In this document: piece by piece, positions 37,441 to 50,060 of the stretch
Layout of the letters: every line of letters starts with the position of its first letter
How positions within the stretch are numbered: the first letter of the stretch is position 1
NCBI GenBank assembly: GCA_021904315.1
Contig: CM038912.1
Span: 19,789,501 to 19,853,500 of the forward strand
From: Sphagnum magellanicum
Lineage: Eukaryota > Streptophyta > Sphagnopsida > Sphagnales > Sphagnaceae
Direction: 5' to 3'
DNA: 64,000 nucleotides
Notes under the pieces: model-generated
Seen by the model: only the letters and a program-made list of their open reading frames with translations
Told to the model about the DNA's origin: nothing
The model's database searches: none
Program-made: the position numbers and the translations under genes

Positions 37441-39850
37441 AAGGTTGTCATGATTACACATCCTCCAAACACATCATGACCTTCCATTTGCAAAATATTT
37501 TAGAATCAACAAAACTTTCAAATTTATTTCAAGGGATTTTTGGTGGCCACAAATGTGGAAGTTTGTAAAAAAATTCATCTACACTTATGTGTGCTTAAAA
37601 AAAACACCATGCCATTAGACATATGGTTTGTTACACCCATTCCTAGTTCGAGAAAGTCAATGTTCATATTTTTTTATGGACTTCAAATGACGCACTCCCA
37701 ACTCCTTAAAGGGCTCAAATGTGAGCCCAAGTAGAAAGCAGCGGAAAAGGAGGAGTCAGAGCACGCTCCCTAGTTCACAACACTTTGAGGGGTAGAGGGG
37801 CGTGTTAGAGCTCCGGGATGGGACTAGGAAGAGTTGACAAGCTTTAATCACTCACACGGGCCTGCACACAACCCACACAAAGTGGTTAGTGCAAAGTTGG
37901 AGCACCCTTGGTGCTAGGACGAGCCACGGGCAACACGGACACACAAGACTCACCACGGCCCGGACTTGAGGGAAGCCACCACCTTCCCCCTTATAGTATA
38001 CTCTGCAACTCTCCACGGAGGCTACATCCAAATGGCTATTTTTCCCGGGACTCCCGAGTGGGAGTCCCGAAATCGCGCCAAATGGGACTCCCAGGACTTT
38101 GGAGCCCCATAACTTTGCGAGCAGACCTCGGATCGCGATGCGGTCTAAAGCAAAGTTGTAGATCTCGTCGAGACCTTTCCAACGGTATGTCGCACGTTCT
38201 CTGCAGCCAAGTATTTCGGGTCGATTCCCGACTTTTAATGGTTGGGAGTCAAAACTGGCAAACTCCCGGGAATTCGACTCCCAACACTTCTTTTGGCCAT
38301 AACTTGTGTTTCAGATGTCCAAATGAGCAATGCGAGCCCATTTTAGATATTTACGTTTTAACAGCTTTCTAATGATATAAAGAACGCCACAAGAAATTCA
38401 GGTTTGACCCCTGCAATTTTTCTCTGAAGTTTCAGGAGTCCACCGGGACTCCATCTCCCAAAGTGGGAGTTGCCTAAGGAGTGTGAGTGTTCACTCCCTC
38501 ACACTCCCTCACACTTTCTTACACTCCCGGGAGTGTGATGTGACTCCCGGGCTTTCTCTTGCCTTGACTCCCGGGCTTGCTCTTGCCTTAGCTCTCGGGC
38601 TTCCTCTTGCCTTAGCTCCCGAGCTTCCTCTTGCCTTATCTCCCAGGCTTCCTCTTGGCCCGCAACCTTACAACCCCTTTGTCTTTGGTCCCGGGCCCAA
38701 AGCTAGGGTTGCGACATCATCACAAATCCCCCATGTTCCAAATGCTACAATTCCATTCTTGTTGTGGTTGATTGGTTGACAAAGATGGTGCATTTTATTC
38801 CAACCACCAAGACCATGACAATTAAAAATACTATAATTTTTTTTTTAACAATATATATAGGTATCATGGCTTGCCATTAGACATTGTTTTAAATCATGGA
38901 TCTCAATTCATATCCACATTTTGGAAGGGAATATCCAAGTTTTTAGGGGTCCAAATCAATATTTATTTGACCAATCGTCCTCAAATAGATGGATAAACCA
39001 AAGGGTGAATCAAGTATTGGAACAATGCCTTTGATGTACGATGATCAATTACCATCAAGATGATGGGGTTGACCTTGTGCCTTTGGCCAAATTTGCACAT
39101 AACAATACATATCATTCATCATTTAGTCAAATTCCATTTTTACAAACTATGGAAGACACCTTAAGTTCATTTTGGCAATGAGTGGGACAAATAATCTGAT
39201 TGGAGATCTTAGTAAAAGGCTAAATAACTTTTGAGGCAAATTGATTATGATTGATTTCATGATCAATTTGGTTAGATTGGAGGGTATAAACACATTATGC
39301 ATAGTCATGTTAACTAACTTTCAAGGCAATCAAAAAAATATAACCTTGGTTACATTTCAAGAGGTTCAAGAATAATTAAAAAAACAAACTAATTGTCATC
39401 ATAGTCAACATCTAAATTGTAAAATTGGAAATCAAGTCTTGATGCAATATACCTTTGGTTACATTGTAAGAGATTGAAAAACAATATAAAAAACAAGTTA
39501 ACTATCATCATAGTCAATATCTAAACTATAAAATTGGAAATCAAGTCTAGGTATTTTATTGAAATCTATAATTTATAAGGCCTTCAAAGAAATTAGATTA
39601 CCAACAACTTGCACCATTTCATATTATTGACCGAGTAAACTTAATTGCATTCCAATTACAATTTTTCAAATCAACAAAAATCCATTTAGTATTTCATGTT
39701 TTAGTTTTTGAACCTTTTCATGAATCTACCATTCCTAAAAAATATATCCAACCACTTCCATGTACTAATTGAAATGGATGGTGAAGAAGAATTTGAGGTT
39801 GAAGAAATCTTGAATTTTTGATTTTTTTATAGGGCAAATTCATCTATGTG
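37440..39850 (+). mobile_element. Degenerate chromovirus (Ty3/gypsy) integrase and chromodomain, split by a nested insertion
   Basis: Left part (about 37440-37721): HHDLPFAKYF, FKFISRDFWWPQMWKFVKK and a 'MDF' stretch, matching the zinc-binding N-terminus and start of the integrase core. Right part (from 38745): ATIPFLLWLI, then TKMVHFIPTTKTMTIK, then a decayed catalytic region, AYNN-like tail, and FHVLVFEPFHESTIPKKYIQ followed by EEEFEVEEILNF near 39785-39820, a chromodomain start. The two parts join exactly across a duplicated AAATG once the 37722-38739 insertion is removed. Multiple stops show that the element is dead. It is a different lineage from the methyltransferase-bearing element. 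Confidence 0.85.
37722..38739 (-). mobile_element. Younger, CpG-rich LTR insertion nested in the chromovirus
   Basis: Flanked by a 5-bp duplication, AAATG (37717-37721 and 38740-38744). On the minus strand it begins with a purine-rich tract (GGAACATGGGGGATT, 38739-38725), then an LTR from TGTGATGATGTCGC (38724) to GGGCTCA (37722), so it has TG...CA ends and is about 1003 bp long. It contains many CGGG/CCCG words and inverted pieces such as GGGACTCCCGAGTGGGAGTCCC-like sequence at about 38045-38070. Its CpG content is far above that of the host element, so it inserted recently relative to the decay. Only the polypurine tract and one LTR remain. No coding capacity: frames inside are artefacts. 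Confidence 0.8.
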
Positions 39851-41271
39851 GTGATGTTTCCTAAATTTTACAATGCAATAGTTGCATTATAGAAGGTTAT
39901 GACTTATGCATTCTTTAACCTTTTGCACAAATTTATGTCAGTGTTTATTGATGATTTGAGCACCCAAACATCCAAGGTCGATGATATTGCCATGTTAAGG
40001 TTATGTTTTGATCAATGTCATTGCGTTGTTATGACATAACTTTACATCCAAAAATAATCCATCTGATTGTAGAACATGGTGTTTTGCTTTTATGTGATGT
40101 CGAAGGAAGGTAAGGAGCTTGATTTAGAAAAGATAAAGGTCATTGTGAGGCTTCAACTCCCAAGTGATATAAAAGGCACGTATAGAATCTTTGGCTACAT
40201 TGGATGGTATAGGCACATTATGCATGATTATGCAAATGCAATGAATCCTTTGACCAATCTCACAAAGAAAGGTGTCACTTACAATTGAACCTTTGAATGT
40301 CAAAAAGGTTTGTGTGCTTTGAAGGCCTAATTGAAAAGTTATTTTTGTTTCACTCTTCCCAAAGGGGATTTGCCTTTCCATGTCCATTGTATGTCTCAAA
40401 TGTTGTAGTAGGTAATGTGTAATGTCATCCTATTGGTGAAAACCATAGGGATTATGTTGGTGCCTTTTTTAGTAAACAATTCATTATTACTAATAAAAAA
40501 TATTCCACCACTAAACATGAATTTTTACCATGGTTTTCAATCTTTAAAGAATTCAACATTATTTGTTGTTGAATCCAATAGTTTTTTTTCTTGATCACAT
40601 CACCTTTAAGTATTTGGTGAACACGCTTAATTTTAATGGTAGGCTAGTTTGTTGGATCCTTCTTTTGGATGAATTTGATTACATGATGGAATCACAACAA
40701 GATATTTTTAATTCTATGATTCCATATATGACTAATTTTGTAGCGATATCGAACATTATATTACTAAAGGCCCTTAGTTGTAATGGACAAGTACTAAGGA
40801 CAAGAAATCATTGAGTGTTCAATGTGGCACTTTTCATCCTATAATCATTAAGGACAAGTCCTAACGATACTACAAAAACAAATTGTTTTAAATAGAAAAT
40901 CTAATCAAGAATTTGGACATGTGTAAAAAATACCATCTTACCAATATGGACAAGTCAATTTAGACTTATCCTACATGACTAAGGTGGTCATTTTGACTAA
41001 TAGACTATTGGATTATTTGACTGGTCATTTTGATTATATTGGATAATGAACCATTTGACTAGTCAAATTTCTATCCAATTTTTTTTCTAGATTATTACCC
41101 CAAAAAAATTGTGTAGGTAGGTCTAGGTAGGTAGGTTGTATATTGGTTTAGGTAGGTTGTAAAAAAATAAGTAAATAGGTGGTAACCTACCTAGCTTAAC
41201 CTAGATTATCTAACCTTTTAATTTAACCTAATATAACCTAACATACCTACCCTAAACCTTTAAACATGTAT

Positions 41272-41352
41272 ATAGGTTATAAGTATTATACATTGAACCC
41301 TTCACTTCCCTAATGATAAATCAAGTCCTTACCAATGGACTACACCTTCCAA
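41272..41352 (-). repeat. tRNA-like (SINE-type) repeat, copy E
   Basis: The minus strand reads GGTGTAGTCCATTGGTAAGG, then TTATCATTAGGGAAGTGAAG, then GGGTTCAATG and ATAACCTATATACATG. Box A and box B are both recognisable. Strongly similar to copies B and F. Confidence 0.5.
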
Positions 41353-42067
41353 AGTTGACAAAACTTGTCAACTTTTTTATTTCACTTATTTATTTCACAT
41401 CATTAGTTATGTAAATAAATAAGAAAGTTAGGTAATTAGTAGGTAGGTTACATGATGTTTGGTAAGTAGAAAGGTGGGTAAATGGGTAGGTATGTAAGTA
41501 AATAAATTGGTATGTAGGTAGGCCTAGGCTATTGCCTAACCTAATTAGTAATTATTTTAACCACTTAGGTAGCATAGGATGTCCCATTTGACTAAAACAC
41601 CATTGTCCATCTTGACTAAGGATGTCATTTTGCTTTGTCCAACTTGACTAGATGTTCCATTTGACATATAGTCAAATAGGTCACTTTAGTCAAGTTTACT
41701 AGTAAAAAATACACATGTCATTCAAAACTTGGGCTTGTAGTCAAAATGTACATGTCCACTCATAAAAAAGGATTTGTTAATCAATTTGAACCTTTTGAAA
41801 AACCATGAATTGTAATAGTGTAGATGATAAGTCATATATAATGTTAAGGTGTTATATAATGAATGATTAGAATATGATGGGGTTCAAACACTGGATCATT
41901 TGATTATTTGAATTTATACTTAGATTTTTTAAAAATTAGATTATTGTTTTTAAAAAATTAATAGGTAGGTAGGTAAGTAGTAACTAATTTAACCTACCTA
42001 ACTTGACATATGTAACCTACTTACCTAATTACATTAATTTACCTTATTTACCCTACCCTTTTAAAAA

Positions 42068-42150
42068 TGCACATAGGTTGCAAGTATAGGAATTGAAACT
42101 TTCATCTTCGCAATGATAAACCAAGTATTTACCAATGGTTTACAACATCA
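42068..42150 (-). repeat. tRNA-like (SINE-type) repeat, copy F
   Basis: The minus strand reads GATGTTGTAAACCATTGGTAA, then TTTATCATTGCGAAGATGAA and AGTTTCAATTCC, then TTGCAACCTATGTGCAT. It is the closest relative of copies B and E; box B has lost its second G. Confidence 0.45.
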
Positions 42151-44140
42151 AAAGATGTCCAATTTTGTTAAGGTTTTTATTTCACATGTTTATTCCATAT
42201 CATTACAACACTATGAGGAAGGTAATAGACAAGTTGTAGGATGATAGGTGGGAGGTAGGTAGGTTATAAGAATATGAAATTAAAGGTAGGTGAGTAATTA
42301 GGTAGGTTGACAAAGTAGGTAGGTGGGTGAGTGGGTAGGTAAGTAGGTGTGTAGGTAAAGAAGTAGGTTGATAGATAGGTGGGTGGGTAAATAAATAAGT
42401 AGGTATGTAGGTAGGTGGGGGGTAGGGTTGTCTATGTTCGTATCAAATAACTTTTAATCATTTGAAAATCATTGTAATGACAATTGGACTTCCATGTCAT
42501 TTTGTCATTAATCATGAATGCCATATAGATGAAATAAAAATGATTAAAATTGAGACCTTCCATTTTATTACCACTTCATCATCTATTAGTCACATGCCCC
42601 ACTAATATATGACATGATTTTTTACACAGTATCACACATATAGTCATTTAACATTTGTTGTCATAGATTTCTTGGTTGCAAAGAACAAAATTCCTTTTAG
42701 TGAATACAAATTAAGTCACATGCATGCATAACAAATTGACCATTTGTCAAAGCTTTCAAAAGAACTATATTTTGTACCCCTAAAAAATGACCTACATGAC
42801 ACAACTTGTTTATAATCAATGTTGTTCCTGCAACAATATAATCATATTTTTGACTTTTTGAACATTCAACAAATGCCATTAGTATTGTCTAAAAATGAAT
42901 GTTGCAAGATTCATGTAAATAGTAGTCATTTTGACTTGTATTTTATTTTATTTTTTATCAAAGGAATGTTAATGGATTTTTTAGGATAGTTTATTAAAAT
43001 GTTCCTTCCATTTTGGAAGCTTACCATGATAATGCATGCGATGGCCATTGTTGTAAATGGTGGATGGCACAAAAAGCCTTGCAATTTTGTTATTTTTGGC
43101 TAGCAATGTTAGTTGATGTTCATAGTCATGCCCACTATTGTGATGTTTATCAATGTTATGCACAAAATGACTTTCATCTATGGAATTATCATTGCACTTG
43201 TCCTTGCCATCAATGCCCTTTGAAAAATGGGGTATGAATTTCATTGGTCTAGTTTATTTTAGTTTGTCTATAGGCATGAAATACATCATTGTGGCCACCA
43301 AATACTCACAAAATGGGTAGAGGCCAAGCCAATTAAAGTTGATAATGTCAAGGTCATGACCATATTCTTGTATAAAGTATGAAAATGTCATAATTACATG
43401 GTTTGATTGTCCCAAAATCCTCATTAATGATGGGGTAAACATTTTTTGAATGAAACCATCAAAGACATGATTAATGTTTTCTATATCAACCATTTAGAAA
43501 CAACACCTTATCATCCCCAAACTAATTGTTAAATCAAATGTGTGAACCAAACTTTGGTGTGTATTTTGTAGAAAATGAAACATGATTCCAAAAAAAATTA
43601 GGATTCTAAATCGATAATAGCTTTATGGGTTTATAGGAACACTTATAAGGTCACCCCATGTGCTACACCATTCTCCTTTGTTTATGGCATTAACGTTATG
43701 TTGTTTATTGAGTTTGAAGTTCCTTCATGTCATATTGCCATTGATGAAAGATTGGATGAGTCATAAGTTTTAACAACAAACTTGAATGGTTGGAAAGGTT
43801 AAATGAAACTAGGTGTTTTAATGTTCAACATGTTGAAACTATGCGACATAGGCACAAGGTCCAGTTTGACAAAAGGCATAAGCCTTGAGCTTTAACATTA
43901 GGCATGTTGGTGATGTTACAAGATGCAAGGAAGTTAAAATTTAAAGGGAAATTTGATGCATTATGGTTAGGCCCATATGTTGTCAAGGAAGTTTTTATTA
44001 ATAATTTGGTCCAATTACATAGTTCGGGTGCAATCATAATCAAATGAGCCAGAAACCATGGTTGGATGACTAAAAAACTATCAATTTTTTCAAACACATT
44101 TATGTAATGCCATTTTAATGTCATGTTGATCAAGGAAATT

Positions 44141-44785
44141 TGTGCTAAATGATTTATATGAATTTTGGAGAATTCAAAAAATCCAATTAATTTAATAAAT
44201 TGAATTTTGGTTTTAGTAAAGGACTTTTGAACTTTAACACCCCAAAATTAGTTTTATGAAACACTAGGTTAAGGAATTTTTAATAAATTTTTTTTGATGA
44301 GATTTTTTTGAAATCATGATAACCTACCATCCACATATGAAAGCACTCATAATATAAAAATTGCGATACTTGAAATTTTTAGAAATTAAAAATATAATTT
44401 CAAAAATTTCAAGTTTCAAGAATCATTTGCTAGATGTAAATGGGTCATAATGTGTATGACATATGAAAAAGTATTGGCTTGTGATACAGAAAACTATATT
44501 TAAAAATAGTTATCATATTTTAATATGATTTGAAATTATGATAATTTCTCAAGACAAAACATAGAATATGGCAAAATTTGTACACTTTCTAAAAATACAT
44601 ACTTATTGAAAAAGAGTTAACACAAGTAATGTAATTTATTGGGAAAAATTTCAATATTTGAAAAAACATCTTGCAAAAAAATCCTTTCTATGAAAAAGTC
44701 AAAATGTTCAAATAGGGCCCATTTGTGGTCGAGTCCTTTATCATCTTTGACTCATTTGATTATGATTGCACCCATTTGGAAAATT
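44141..44785 (+). mobile_element. 3' LTR of the second-lineage Ty3/gypsy element
   Basis: Starts TGTGCTAAATGATTTATATG directly after a purine-rich CAAGGAAATT (polypurine tract) about 30 bp past the integrase tail. It is similar over its length to 17870-18515 on the same strand. The right boundary is uncertain; similarity fades near TTGCACCCATTTGG, and the true LTR could continue to about 45.0 kb. Confidence 0.6.
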
Positions 44786-47700
44786 CTAACTTTTTGACCC
44801 ATACCAATGTTGGTTGTTTCAAGGAATACAACTTGTCATGTATGTAAGTTTGGCATGTATTTGTGAAGAAGTGGATTTATTTTTATGGTTGTCCTTGTTT
44901 AGGTTTAAAATTCTTTAGCTTCAATCATCTTCCAACAATAGTTGTCAATGAAAATCATGTGAGGATCTTAGGTTCAAGGCATATGTGAAAACGTTGAAGG
45001 AATTTCATTAAAAAATAAAACATAAGAATGTGATTCAAGGAAGGAGGTTTTTTAAATCTTTAAAAATCTTTAAGCCTTTTTAATTTTAGTACGTCCATCC
45101 CAATTGGTAGCTTAAATATTTGAATCATGGGATTATATGTTAGTGGTTTGGGGTTCAAACTCATAAAATGTAGTTAGTGTTATCCATTAAGTTAATGATT
45201 AGAACAAGAAGTATTGGCTACTACCATATATGGGATATGTAGAGTTGAAGATCTTACACATTGAAGTTCTAATTTAATTACTTTTAGAACCTTTCCCCTT
45301 TCATCACATATTTTAATCATAGTCACCTAGTAGATCCAAACCATTAAAGGGCATATTTGAGTTTTTACATTCCATCCACCTTCAAGGGGTTTATATTTCT
45401 TAGTTTAAATCCATTCCATTCGAAGAGGAAGGTAGTTTTGAAATATATTTTTTTGTTATAGGCTCAAACTTGTTTCATAAAGGGAAAGTAAGGTGTTACA
45501 TTTCTTCTCAATATAATTTAAGCTCGCTTCGACAAAGAAGGATGGGTTTTACCATCTTTTATCTACATGCCCAAGCTTATTGCATTAGGGCATACATTTT
45601 CCTTTGGATCTTTTACCTCACTGTATTTCATGGACAAAGACACTTGCATAACTAAAGATGATGGATATGTTTTAACTTAACAATTACCCTAGATGATCAC
45701 CTTGTGTGAACCCTACCAACACCATTAATGCCTATTAAGTCTCACTATATTGGTATTTTGATAACATTAATAATTAAAAGCGAGTAAAGGTAGCACTTAA
45801 TAATTATTTTGGGTCAAAGCCATTTTAGTAGTTTAAACCTTTGATGGACCTTTTAATTTTATATTTGGGTTAATTAGTCAATCTTAAGGGTTGGAATTTT
45901 TTACTTTTGTAATGGAATGTAAAATATTGTCCTTTTAACATGTGTAAAGTTAAGCCCAAATAAACATGGAAATTAAACATTTTAAGAAGCCACATAACAC
46001 AAATAAAAACATTAGTTAGAACCATTCGAAACTTTAGAAATAGAACTTCCAAATGCAATTTACTTGAAACCAAGTAATAGTATGGGGGAACACAATCAAG
46101 TTTGTTGCTAGTAATTAGAAGTTTTAAAATACAAAAGGTTCCGCACAAGAAACCAAGCTTCTTTAGACTTTGTGTGCAATCTAAAGAAAGTCCTTTCCTA
46201 AACTCCTTAATTATCTTTAGAACAGTAGTTAATTATAGTACATTAGTATTTCCCCTTCGTCAATTATCTTAGATTCCTAAGAATTAAAAAAATATCAAAT
46301 AATATTAGGAAAATATTAAACATTTCATATAGGTGTTAGATGGTTAATTGGGCCTTCTAGCCAACAATAGTGGCTACAACTAAGGTTTAACAACCAAGAA
46401 ATGATGATAACATGATGGTTGGTGAAACAACCTTTAAACAACGCTTCAATTTCATTTGTAGAAGGGGATTCAACTTCCAAAAGTTAGGGATCGCATTGAT
46501 ATGGTGCATTGGCAAAGGAGACCTACATGAAAATCACAAGAATAGTTTCACAATTAACATTAGTTTCCATATGGTTACTTTGGTAAAAGTTGGAATTTCG
46601 CTTGAGATGTGGGGGGTGACTTTTTTAGTTTCTAATCCTCCATACTTGCAAAATCAAAGTACTTGAATTCAAATTTGGGATGTTGACTATCTAACTGTCA
46701 CATCTTTATAAGTTCATTATATCTAGATTTAAGGGAGGTGGCCTAACCTTTAGTTAAAATTTTTATAAAAAAATTATATCCTAAGCTTAAGCATAAGAAC
46801 CCCTTGAATACATCTCCATGATTTGAAGGGACAAACTATGTAATGAAAAAAATATTAACATTAGAATATAAGTCTAATGAGGTTAAAATTAGGCAAATTA
46901 ATTACTTAGAAAGGTCTAGGATAAACTTAGATTCATGTGTAAGATTTTTAGTGCTACAAAACCAATTGTTTGTGATGTATAGGATTTGACACACATTCAC
47001 GTGTTCTAAGGTTATTGTGGTTCAACATGGATGATAATAACTAGACCATGATCAAGTAGAATACTTAAAATCCAATAAAAAACTTATACAATTAAAACCT
47101 TAACCCACTATGAAAAAAAGAGTGTTTTGCAATTGGGCTTACATGACCATTTGCAACTCATTGTATTTCTACACCCATGAGTGCTATTGGACAAGTTGCA
47201 TGAATTGCAAGAAATGCAACTCATTCTATATACAATCTCACTTTAGTGCAACTTAGTCGCAACAACTCCTTTTCAGTTTTATTACGTAACTACATAACCA
47301 TAAGTAGGTAAGTTGGTAGCTCTTACATACCAACCTACCTATTTACTTAGGTAGACAAATAGGTAGGAAGGTAAAAGGATAGGTGAACTAAAGAATAACC
47401 ACATAATTTTTTTAATTTTGTTTTGTATTTTTCCTTTAGGGTTAAGCTTTTGTGTTCATCCCAACATGACACATGTATTTTAATGTGAGAATGCAAGAGA
47501 AGATGCCTCCTTTATATAGTTTGTGGATGAGATCTTGAAAACAAAACATATGGGTTAAATATTTTAATTGTAGCCTAATTACAATTGAGTTAAAACTACA
47601 AAAAAAATTTGTGTTTGATTTTAATTTTTTAATTAATCTAAAATGTATAATTAATCATTTGACATAATTATTTGAATTAAATATCTGATAATTAATTATT

Positions 47701-49380
47701 TAGATTGATTTTTTGAATTAATTAATATAACTTAGATAATTAGTTAGTTAGTTAGTTCAAATAATTAATTATCAAAATAATTATTTTCATAATTGATGAT
47801 CTGAAATCAAATAAAATTTAGTAATTAATCACTTAAATTTGTAAATTAAAAAAATTAATTAAAAAATTTAAATATCTAGTAAATTAGTGAATTTAATTAA
47901 TTAGCTATAAGGTAATTAATTATCTGATTTTAGATATTTATTTATTTAATATCTGAATTAACTAAAAAATTATTTAAAGTTGACTAAATAATTCATATAA
48001 TTTTAAAATTATTTAGTTTAATTAATCAAGTCATAACAATTAAATGTATTACATATTAATTATTAATTAATGAGTTATTAACAACTAGTGGTATCTAGGT
48101 CGCCACGCAATGGTATAGTTATGGCACAATAGTGGAACAATAATTGGCAACTAGTAGTATAGTGGCCATTTAGTGGTAACATAGTGGTTAACCAACTACA
48201 TGAACAAACTTAATAGTTGAAAACCAATTACAAAGTTTGTGTTTTATGGATAGTGGGAATGCAAACACATGGCACAATCACATGTATGAAAGTTGTACAC
48301 TAATTGCAAAAAAATGTTGTTCAATGTGTAGCTTGTTTTTAATAGTCTTAATTTAGTTGCACATTACAACTATAATGCAACTTCTCGAAAAATCAAATGT
48401 AGTTGTAGATTACATGCATAAATACGGTGTGTATAAATTATTGTATATAAATCACATTTAGAATTATGGTGCAACTACCAAACAACCAGTTTATTTTTTG
48501 ACATGAAAATTTATTTATTAAATCACCATATTTATAAAACGTAGTGTTGCACTTTGAGGGACGTAGTTGCAACACAATTGTATTTTAGTGGTTTTTGAAT
48601 TCTAGTTGCAGGGCAATGTGGCCTCTATGGACATGATTTCTCATAATGGCCATGGCTAAAGTTTATAAGGAAAGGATGAAGTAAATAGTCACACCTTTTG
48701 GTAAAAGGTGTTAATTTATTTGTAAAAGGAAAAAATTGTGAAGTTAAAAGGTTAATTTTCCACTTGGGATGAGGAGGATCATCCCTTGTGGGTGAGTTTT
48801 TTAAAACCAAATCTTTAAAGACAAGGCTTAATCTTACTCATAAAAATATCAAGATCAAGGAAAGAGGTGATGAAATGAAAGGAAGTAGTCAAATAGGATG
48901 AAAAGCTTAAAAATTATCCCAAGTCATCTAGTATCATTCTAATGTTGATTGGTGGGGAAGAAGTAGTGAAATAATATTGAATTTTTAATTGCTTGGGAGA
49001 ATACTTATCCTTGAGGGATTGGAAGAAAAGGAGGATGAATAACTTTCTTCAATTTTCATTGGATTAAGGAAGGAAGACTCCCATCATGGAAAATAGAGGA
49101 GATCATCATCAAGTTTAGGGGTGGAATTGGCTTTTAAGGGGGAAAACTTAGGAAAAGATAAGGAAGTTTGTTAAGAATTCTAGATTTTTGTTTGGATGTC
49201 TATTAATGAGGTTTTCAAATATTTCAACCATTAATGGATATCAATGAATGTGTATGTTGTATAAAGATGGAGGAGAATGTTGATTTTACTAAGTTTGGAA
49301 AAGGCCTTGGGAGTGGTAGGTTAGCCTAATAGCTTCTTCATGGCCATTCTTGATGCATGCTGAAGTTTGAATGTGTGATT
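44785..49380. other. CpG-poor repeat DNA, no gene
   Basis: No coding gene is supported. A tRNA-like stretch at 45091-45165 is listed separately. At about 47105 a CACTATGAAAAAAAGAGTG phrase could be a CACTA-type terminus. From 47.6 to 48.1 kb the sequence is an extreme TTAATTAATTA/AATTAATTA tract, and from 48.1 to 48.6 kb it carries repeated AGTTGCAACTA-like words. Confidence 0.4.
45091..45165 (+). repeat. tRNA-like sequence of a different type
   Basis: Reads TCCCAATTGGTAGCTTAAAT, then after about 30 bases TTTGGGGTTCAAACTC. The first resembles a box A/D-arm and the second a box B/T-arm. No clean acceptor stem closes, so it is a tRNA-derived repeat or relic, not a functional tRNA gene. Confidence 0.35.
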
Positions 49381-49384
49381 AAAC

Positions 49385-50060
49385 TAATATAAGAGAGAAA
49401 ATGGTATGTTTTGGTGTGGATGTTGTGGTTGTGTTTCAAGGCAAACATAAAGGCATGTTTTCACAATTAAAGGACGTGGAAGTGTTTCACATGGTTGGTG
49501 TTCATTGTGTTGCACATAGAACCAATCTTGTAATTAAAATTCTTTCATCTTTCCCCATGGTTTCTAGGAGTGAAGGTTGGTTGCAAAACCTACATGCATG
49601 TTTTAGTTAATCTCCTAGACAAACATTGGAGTTGTAGAAGCTTGCTAAGGTCTTGGATACAAAGGGGTTGAAATTTTTTCAAAATGTTAACACATGTTGG
49701 TTGAACTTATTGTCACCAAAAAAAATATTGTTGTAAGAATATTGTGCTTTGACATGGTCTACATGTTTTAAGAAACAAAAACATCTTTGGCAACTAAGAC
49801 AAACTTGAAAATCCTTTTTGATGTTGACATCATGTTGGTGTTACATTCTTTGATGCCATTTTTTCACATCATGCATGTGTCGATCAAATTTGTTCAAATG
49901 AGGGATGTTTATATTTGTGATTTTGTGATTGCCATGAAATTAACCCAAATGGGATTTTATCAATTGTACATAGATCCTTTGGTGAAATACTTGGATAATG
50001 ATTTCATGTCATTCAACAATGTTTTTGACCAAACCTCTGATTAGACTAAACTTTAGTGAT
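49385..50060 (+). pseudogene. hAT-like transposase relic
   Basis: A frame with MVGVHCVAHRTNLVIKILSS followed by FPMVSRSEGWLQNLHACFS matches the RNase H-fold core of plant hAT-related (ZNF862/DUF4371-type) transposases: an HC-x-AHR motif after a 'QGKHKGMFSQLKDV' stretch. After stops and a frame change, LMPFFHIMHVSIKFVQMRDV and YIDPLVKYLDNDFMSFNN continue the same domain. No terminal inverted repeats were identified. Not functional. Confidence 0.7.

Larger units (their letters stand above)
40830..42980. mobile_element. CTAGG/GTAGG-rich inserted segment
   Basis: This stretch separates RNase H from integrase of the surrounding element. It contains TAGGTAGG runs at about 41110-41250, 41400-41550, 41960-42060 and 42230-42430 and two tRNA-like copies in minus orientation. 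A TACTACAAAAAC at about 40869 and the reverse complement of CACTATTACAATTC ending at about 41819 could be the ends of a CACTA-like non-autonomous element of about 950 bp; the target duplication is not clear. Confidence 0.4.
39850..44140 (+). mobile_element. Degenerate Ty3/gypsy element, second lineage (RT, RNase H, integrase)
   Basis: RT remnant from about 39890: MTYAFFNLLHKF, SVFIDDLSTQTSKVDDIAML (FIDD box kept), then VMSKEGKELDLEKIKVIVRL, GYIGWYRHIMHDYA and MNPLTNLTKKGV. RNase H tail at about 40560-40700 (VVFFxDH-like, then 'LLLDEFDY'). Integrase zinc-binding region at about 43010-43230 (H, H, C, C pattern in a Cys/His-rich frame), core at about 43230-43560 (GMNFIGLVYF-like, SQKWVEAKPIKV), and C-terminal tail at about 43790-44090 (MLQDARKLKFKGKFDALWLG). 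The 2.2-kb distance between RNase H and integrase is too long and holds a CTAGG-rich insert (40830-42980). A 3' LTR begins at 44141. The left end abuts the chromovirus chromodomain inside RT, so it is truncated or interrupted. Confidence 0.85.

Noticed and set aside
37908..38779. Plus-strand frames of 154 and 98 codons in the nested LTR
   Set aside because: They lie entirely in the non-coding LTR and are open only because it is GC-rich; the Leu/Ala/Pro repeats come from tandem CTTGCC units.
45091..45165. Functional tRNA gene
   Set aside because: Box A- and box B-like words are present but no acceptor or anticodon stem closes cleanly.
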